NCBI GenBank assembly: GCA_015065965.1
Contig: SVPH01000007.1
Coordinates: forward strand, 1-64,000
Direction of reading: 5' to 3'
Length of the DNA stretch: 64,000 nucleotides
Source: Oscillospiraceae bacterium
GTDB lineage: Bacteria > Bacillota > Clostridia > Oscillospirales > Acutalibacteraceae
Each line of letters starts with the position of its first letter. The first letter of the stretch is position 1. The notes under the pieces are model-generated. The model made no database searches, was not told the origin of the DNA, and was given only the letters and a program-made list of their open reading frames with translations. The position numbers and the translations under genes were made by a program. Shown here one piece after another: positions 61,635 to 64,000 of this stretch.

Positions 61635-62705
61635 TTATATAATATCGTTGAACTCAACAACCTTGTTTGTTTTGCCTGATTCAAAAATCGCTTCAACAAG
61701 GCGCATGAGTCTGCGCTGCTGGTTGTGAGTAACGATAACGCTTTCCTCACCTTTAAGGTAAGCAAAAATATTTTTGTAGTATTCGCCCCAGTCAGCCTTC
61801 TGAACGGGAAGGGGATATGTATCAATGGTATCGTCTGTTCTGGGCGCCATTGTCTTTGTTATGCCTGCGCCTGCAACAATGGGCACGGCATCTCTGTTTT
61901 CCCAATCGGAGACCATAACGATTTTGCCGTTGCAGTTCCAATCGTTAACAACCGCTGTTCCGTTCTCGCCGAGCATATACCACAAGGGCAATTCAATGAA
62001 GTTGCTTGTGGTTACTTCAACATAGAATGAAAGTCCGTCGTCAAAAATCAGAGTTGTTCTGAATCCGTCATCACAGTTTTCGTTTGTAACATTGGTAAGT
62101 TCCGCATAAACTGTTTTGAGTTTTCTGGGCATTGTCATCATCAGCGCCTGATCAAGCAGGTGAATTCCCCAGTCAAAAACCATGCCGCCGCCGTGCTGAG
62201 GCTGGTTACGCCAGTCACCGGGTACGCCTCTTGAACCCTGAACTCTTGATTCAATGCGGAAAACGTTGCCGAGAGTGTTTTCATCAAGCAGTTTCTTCAT
62301 CGTGAGGTAGTCCTCATCCCAGCGTCTGTTCTGATGAACGGTGAAAAGTTTGCCGCATTCTTCGGCACACGCAATCATTTCTTCAAGGTCTGCGGTGCAG
62401 AGAGTAACGGGTTTTTCGCTGATAACGTTTTTGCCGTGGCGCATGGCGTCAATAGCAATTTCTTTGTGAACATCATTGGGCGTTGCAATGGTTACAAGGT
62501 CAATGCGTTCGTCGCTGAGCAGTTCTTCACGGCTTGAAAAAGCGTGAATTCCGTTTTCCTCGGCTTTGATGCATCTTTCAGGGTTAATATCATAGATGCC
62601 TACGAGTTCGGCATATTCACCCATTTCATTTTTGATTTTTCTTGCATGCCAATTGCCCATGCCGCCGTAGCCGATAACGGCAAAACCGAATTTGTTGTTA
62701 ATCAT
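61635..62705 (-). CDS. Gfo/Idh/MocA-family oxidoreductase
   Basis: This 356-aa dehydrogenase has the N-terminal NAD-binding motif FAVIGYGGMGNWHARKI and the catalytic-motif region NVISEKPVTLCTAD with the conserved EKP, then the alpha/beta C-terminal domain with GGGMVFDWGIHLLDQALMM, whose Asp and His are substrate contacts in this family. Likely substrates are inositols or sugars. It is last in a leftward cluster with two TIM-barrel sugar isomerase/epimerase genes, a common arrangement for inositol- or sugar-derivative catabolism. Confidence 0.9.
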   Translation of the reverse strand: MINNKFGFAVIGYGGMGNWHARKIKNEMGEYAELVGIYDINPERCIKAEENGIHAFSSREELLSDERIDLVTIATPNDVHKEIAIDAMRHGKNVISEKPVTLCTADLEEMIACAEECGKLFTVHQNRRWDEDYLTMKKLLDENTLGNVFRIESRVQGSRGVPGDWRNQPQHGGGMVFDWGIHLLDQALMMTMPRKLKTVYAELTNVTNENCDDGFRTTLIFDDGLSFYVEVTTSNFIELPLWYMLGENGTAVVNDWNCNGKIVMVSDWENRDAVPIVAGAGITKTMAPRTDDTIDTYPLPVQKADWGEYYKNIFAYLKGEESVIVTHNQQRRLMRLVEAIFESGKTNKVVEFNDII

Positions 62706-62744
62706 AAGATATGCGCTTCCTTGTCAATAGGGTTATTTTTAAAC

Positions 62745-63710
62745 TCAGACCCACCACATTTCGCCGGTGGATTCCGTAACGAGAACATCTTTGAGGAAAG
62801 TGACTGCCTTTGAAAGACCTTCGTTCTGGCTCATGAGAGAATCCTCGTGCTCAATGCTGATTGCATAGTCATAACCGACCATGCGGAGGTTTGAGATGAT
62901 ATCTTTCCAGTATGAATAATCGTTGCCGTAACCTACGGAGCGGAAAATCCATGAACGGTTGATTTCATCGCCGTAAGGCTTGGTGTCAAGCACGCCGTTA
63001 ACAGCGGTGTTATATTTGTCGATTTTTGTATCCTTTGCGTGGAAATGGAAGATTGCATCGCCCATTTTACGGATGCATGCAACAGGGTCCATTCCCTGCC
63101 AGATAAGGTGACTGGGGTCAAAGTTTGCGCCGATTTCTGGGCCTACAGCCTCGCGCAGACGCATAAGAGTGTCTGTGTTATAAACGCAGAAACCGGGGTG
63201 AAGTTCAAGAGCGATTTTGTTAACGCCGTGAGCCTTTGCAAACTCAACGAGGTTTTTCCAATAAGGAATAAGAACTTCGTTCCACTGCCAGTCAAGAATT
63301 TCGCCGAAATCGTTGGGCCAGGGGCAGGTTACCCAGTTGGGATATTTTGCGGTTTCGCAGTCGCCGGGACAGCCCGAGAATGTGTTTATCTGATGCAGAC
63401 CGAGTTTTTCCGCAAGAAGGATAGTGTTTCTTATTGTTTTATCAAAATCCGCAGCGATTTCCTTGTTGGGATGCACGGGATTGCCGTGGCAGGAAAGGGC
63501 GCTGATTTCCATATCGTATTTTTTGATAATAGCCTTGAATTCTTCAAGTTTTGTTTCGTCATTAAGCAGAGTTTCGGGGTCAGCATGAGCGTTGCCGGGG
63601 TAGCCGCCGCAGCCGATTTCAACCATTTCAATGCCGAGTGACTTGAAATATTTGAGCGACTCTTCAAGAGAGAGGTTTGAAAGTAATGTTGTAAATACTC
63701 CGAGTTTCAT
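62745..63710 (-). CDS. Sugar phosphate isomerase/epimerase (AP endonuclease 2-like TIM barrel)
   Basis: This 321-aa cytosolic protein is a metal-dependent TIM barrel of the xylose-isomerase-like group. Metal and substrate residues appear in KIALELHPGFCVYNT (Glu), GANFDPSHLIWQG (Asp, His), FHFHAKDTKI (His) and the final YAISIEHEDSL (Glu). Relatives include IolE/IolH and IolI-like enzymes and tagatose-type epimerases. AAGGAGA sits on the stop codon of the upstream gene, showing tight coupling in the cluster. Confidence 0.88.
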   Translation of the reverse strand: MKLGVFTTLLSNLSLEESLKYFKSLGIEMVEIGCGGYPGNAHADPETLLNDETKLEEFKAIIKKYDMEISALSCHGNPVHPNKEIAADFDKTIRNTILLAEKLGLHQINTFSGCPGDCETAKYPNWVTCPWPNDFGEILDWQWNEVLIPYWKNLVEFAKAHGVNKIALELHPGFCVYNTDTLMRLREAVGPEIGANFDPSHLIWQGMDPVACIRKMGDAIFHFHAKDTKIDKYNTAVNGVLDTKPYGDEINRSWIFRSVGYGNDYSYWKDIISNLRMVGYDYAISIEHEDSLMSQNEGLSKAVTFLKDVLVTESTGEMWWV

Positions 63711-63722
63711 AGAAAGATCTCC

Positions 63723-64000
63723 TTAGATAATGCTTTTGAGATATTTGAGGCTTCTTGCGATATCCTCAAAGCCCGTGGGTACGGGGTCATCGTTTTCAAC
63801 TATAAGCCATTCCATGCCGATATCTTTTGCTGCCTTTACAACAGCGGGGATATCGCAGTTGCCCTCGCCGAGGGCCTTGGGCTTGCCGTCAATGCCGTCT
63901 TTAACATGAAGGAGAACGATGTTATCCTTCTTTTCGGTGATGAGTTTATAATTATCCTCGCCTGCATGGAAACTCCAGTAAGTGTCGATTTCAAGCGAAC
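63723..64000 (-). CDS. Sugar phosphate isomerase/epimerase, C-terminal part (partial at right edge)
   Basis: The frame enters from the right edge and stops at TAA (plus TTA 63723-63725). The visible ~91 residues contain the end of a xylose-isomerase-like TIM barrel: LEIDTYWSFHAGEDNYKLI (metal ligand and substrate region), NIVLLHVKDG (His-x-Lys-Asp), LGEGNCDIPAVVKAAKDIGM, and EWLIVENDDPVP (final Glu). It is similar to but distinct from the adjacent gene. The stop is embedded in the RBS of the next gene. Confidence 0.85.
   Translation of the reverse strand, partial: SLEIDTYWSFHAGEDNYKLITEKKDNIVLLHVKDGIDGKPKALGEGNCDIPAVVKAAKDIGMEWLIVENDDPVPTGFEDIARSLKYLKSII

Overview
The window looks like the chromosome of a spore-forming, gut-type Clostridia, most likely Oscillospirales. 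The evidence is Firmicutes-style Shine-Dalgarno sites with several TTG and GTG starts, a spoVT fragment, a SpoIIQ-like M23 protein, fucose-, arabinofuranoside- and galactoside-utilisation genes, BspA-type LRR surface protein, and Thr/Glu-rich lipoproteins. Taxonomy is inferred from gene content only. No rRNA, tRNA or CRISPR array was seen.

Layout. (1) 1-6.3 kb is the right part of an integrative mobilizable element. A leftward operon (HIRAN protein, two tiny hydrophobic peptides missed by the ORF track, XRE regulator, sigma-70-like factor) diverges from a rightward operon (CHC2 zinc-finger protein, MobV-type relaxase, small protein), followed by a large serine recombinase. The recombinase reads in frame into the last ~149 codons of spoVT, so the element sits inside this sporulation gene and the N-terminal half of spoVT must lie beyond the left edge. 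(2) 6.8-16.1 kb holds a BspA-like LRR surface protein behind a structured leader RNA with a terminator/antiterminator, a CPA2 antiporter, a membrane-embedded M28-like peptidase, a secreted GH-A-like glycosidase and a metallophosphatase. (3) 16.3-28.2 kb holds a D,D-carboxypeptidase, acetyltransferases, sugar-type dehydrogenases including a GNAT-Gfo/Idh fusion, two GPH transporters, and the chain typA, ribF and a family 4 uracil-DNA glycosylase. (4) 28.3-33.9 kb is a fucose operon: ABC exporter, fucU, FGGY kinase, fucI. (5) 33.9-44.6 kb holds galU, a zinc-ribbon membrane protein, prfB without the programmed frameshift, a cyclase, a sugar transferase, VanY, a second M28-like peptidase, a lipoprotein, and a divergent GH4/GPH pair. 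(6) 44.6-52.1 kb holds an orphan promoter with a 28-bp perfect palindrome and its own terminator, then pnp and rpsO with structured leaders, a SpoIIQ-like M23 protein, and gltX-glnS in tandem. (7) 52.2-64 kb holds a membrane protein, GH127, lipoproteins, exonuclease III, a dCMP deaminase, secA, and a leftward cluster of sugar oxidoreductase and isomerase genes running off the right edge.

Most interesting points: the element inside spoVT, where precise excision could restore a sporulation gene; the tandem ~21-aa hydrophobic peptides in its operon; the attenuator-like leader of the LRR gene; the orphan operator and small transcript at 44.6-44.76 kb; and the long pnp leader hairpin.
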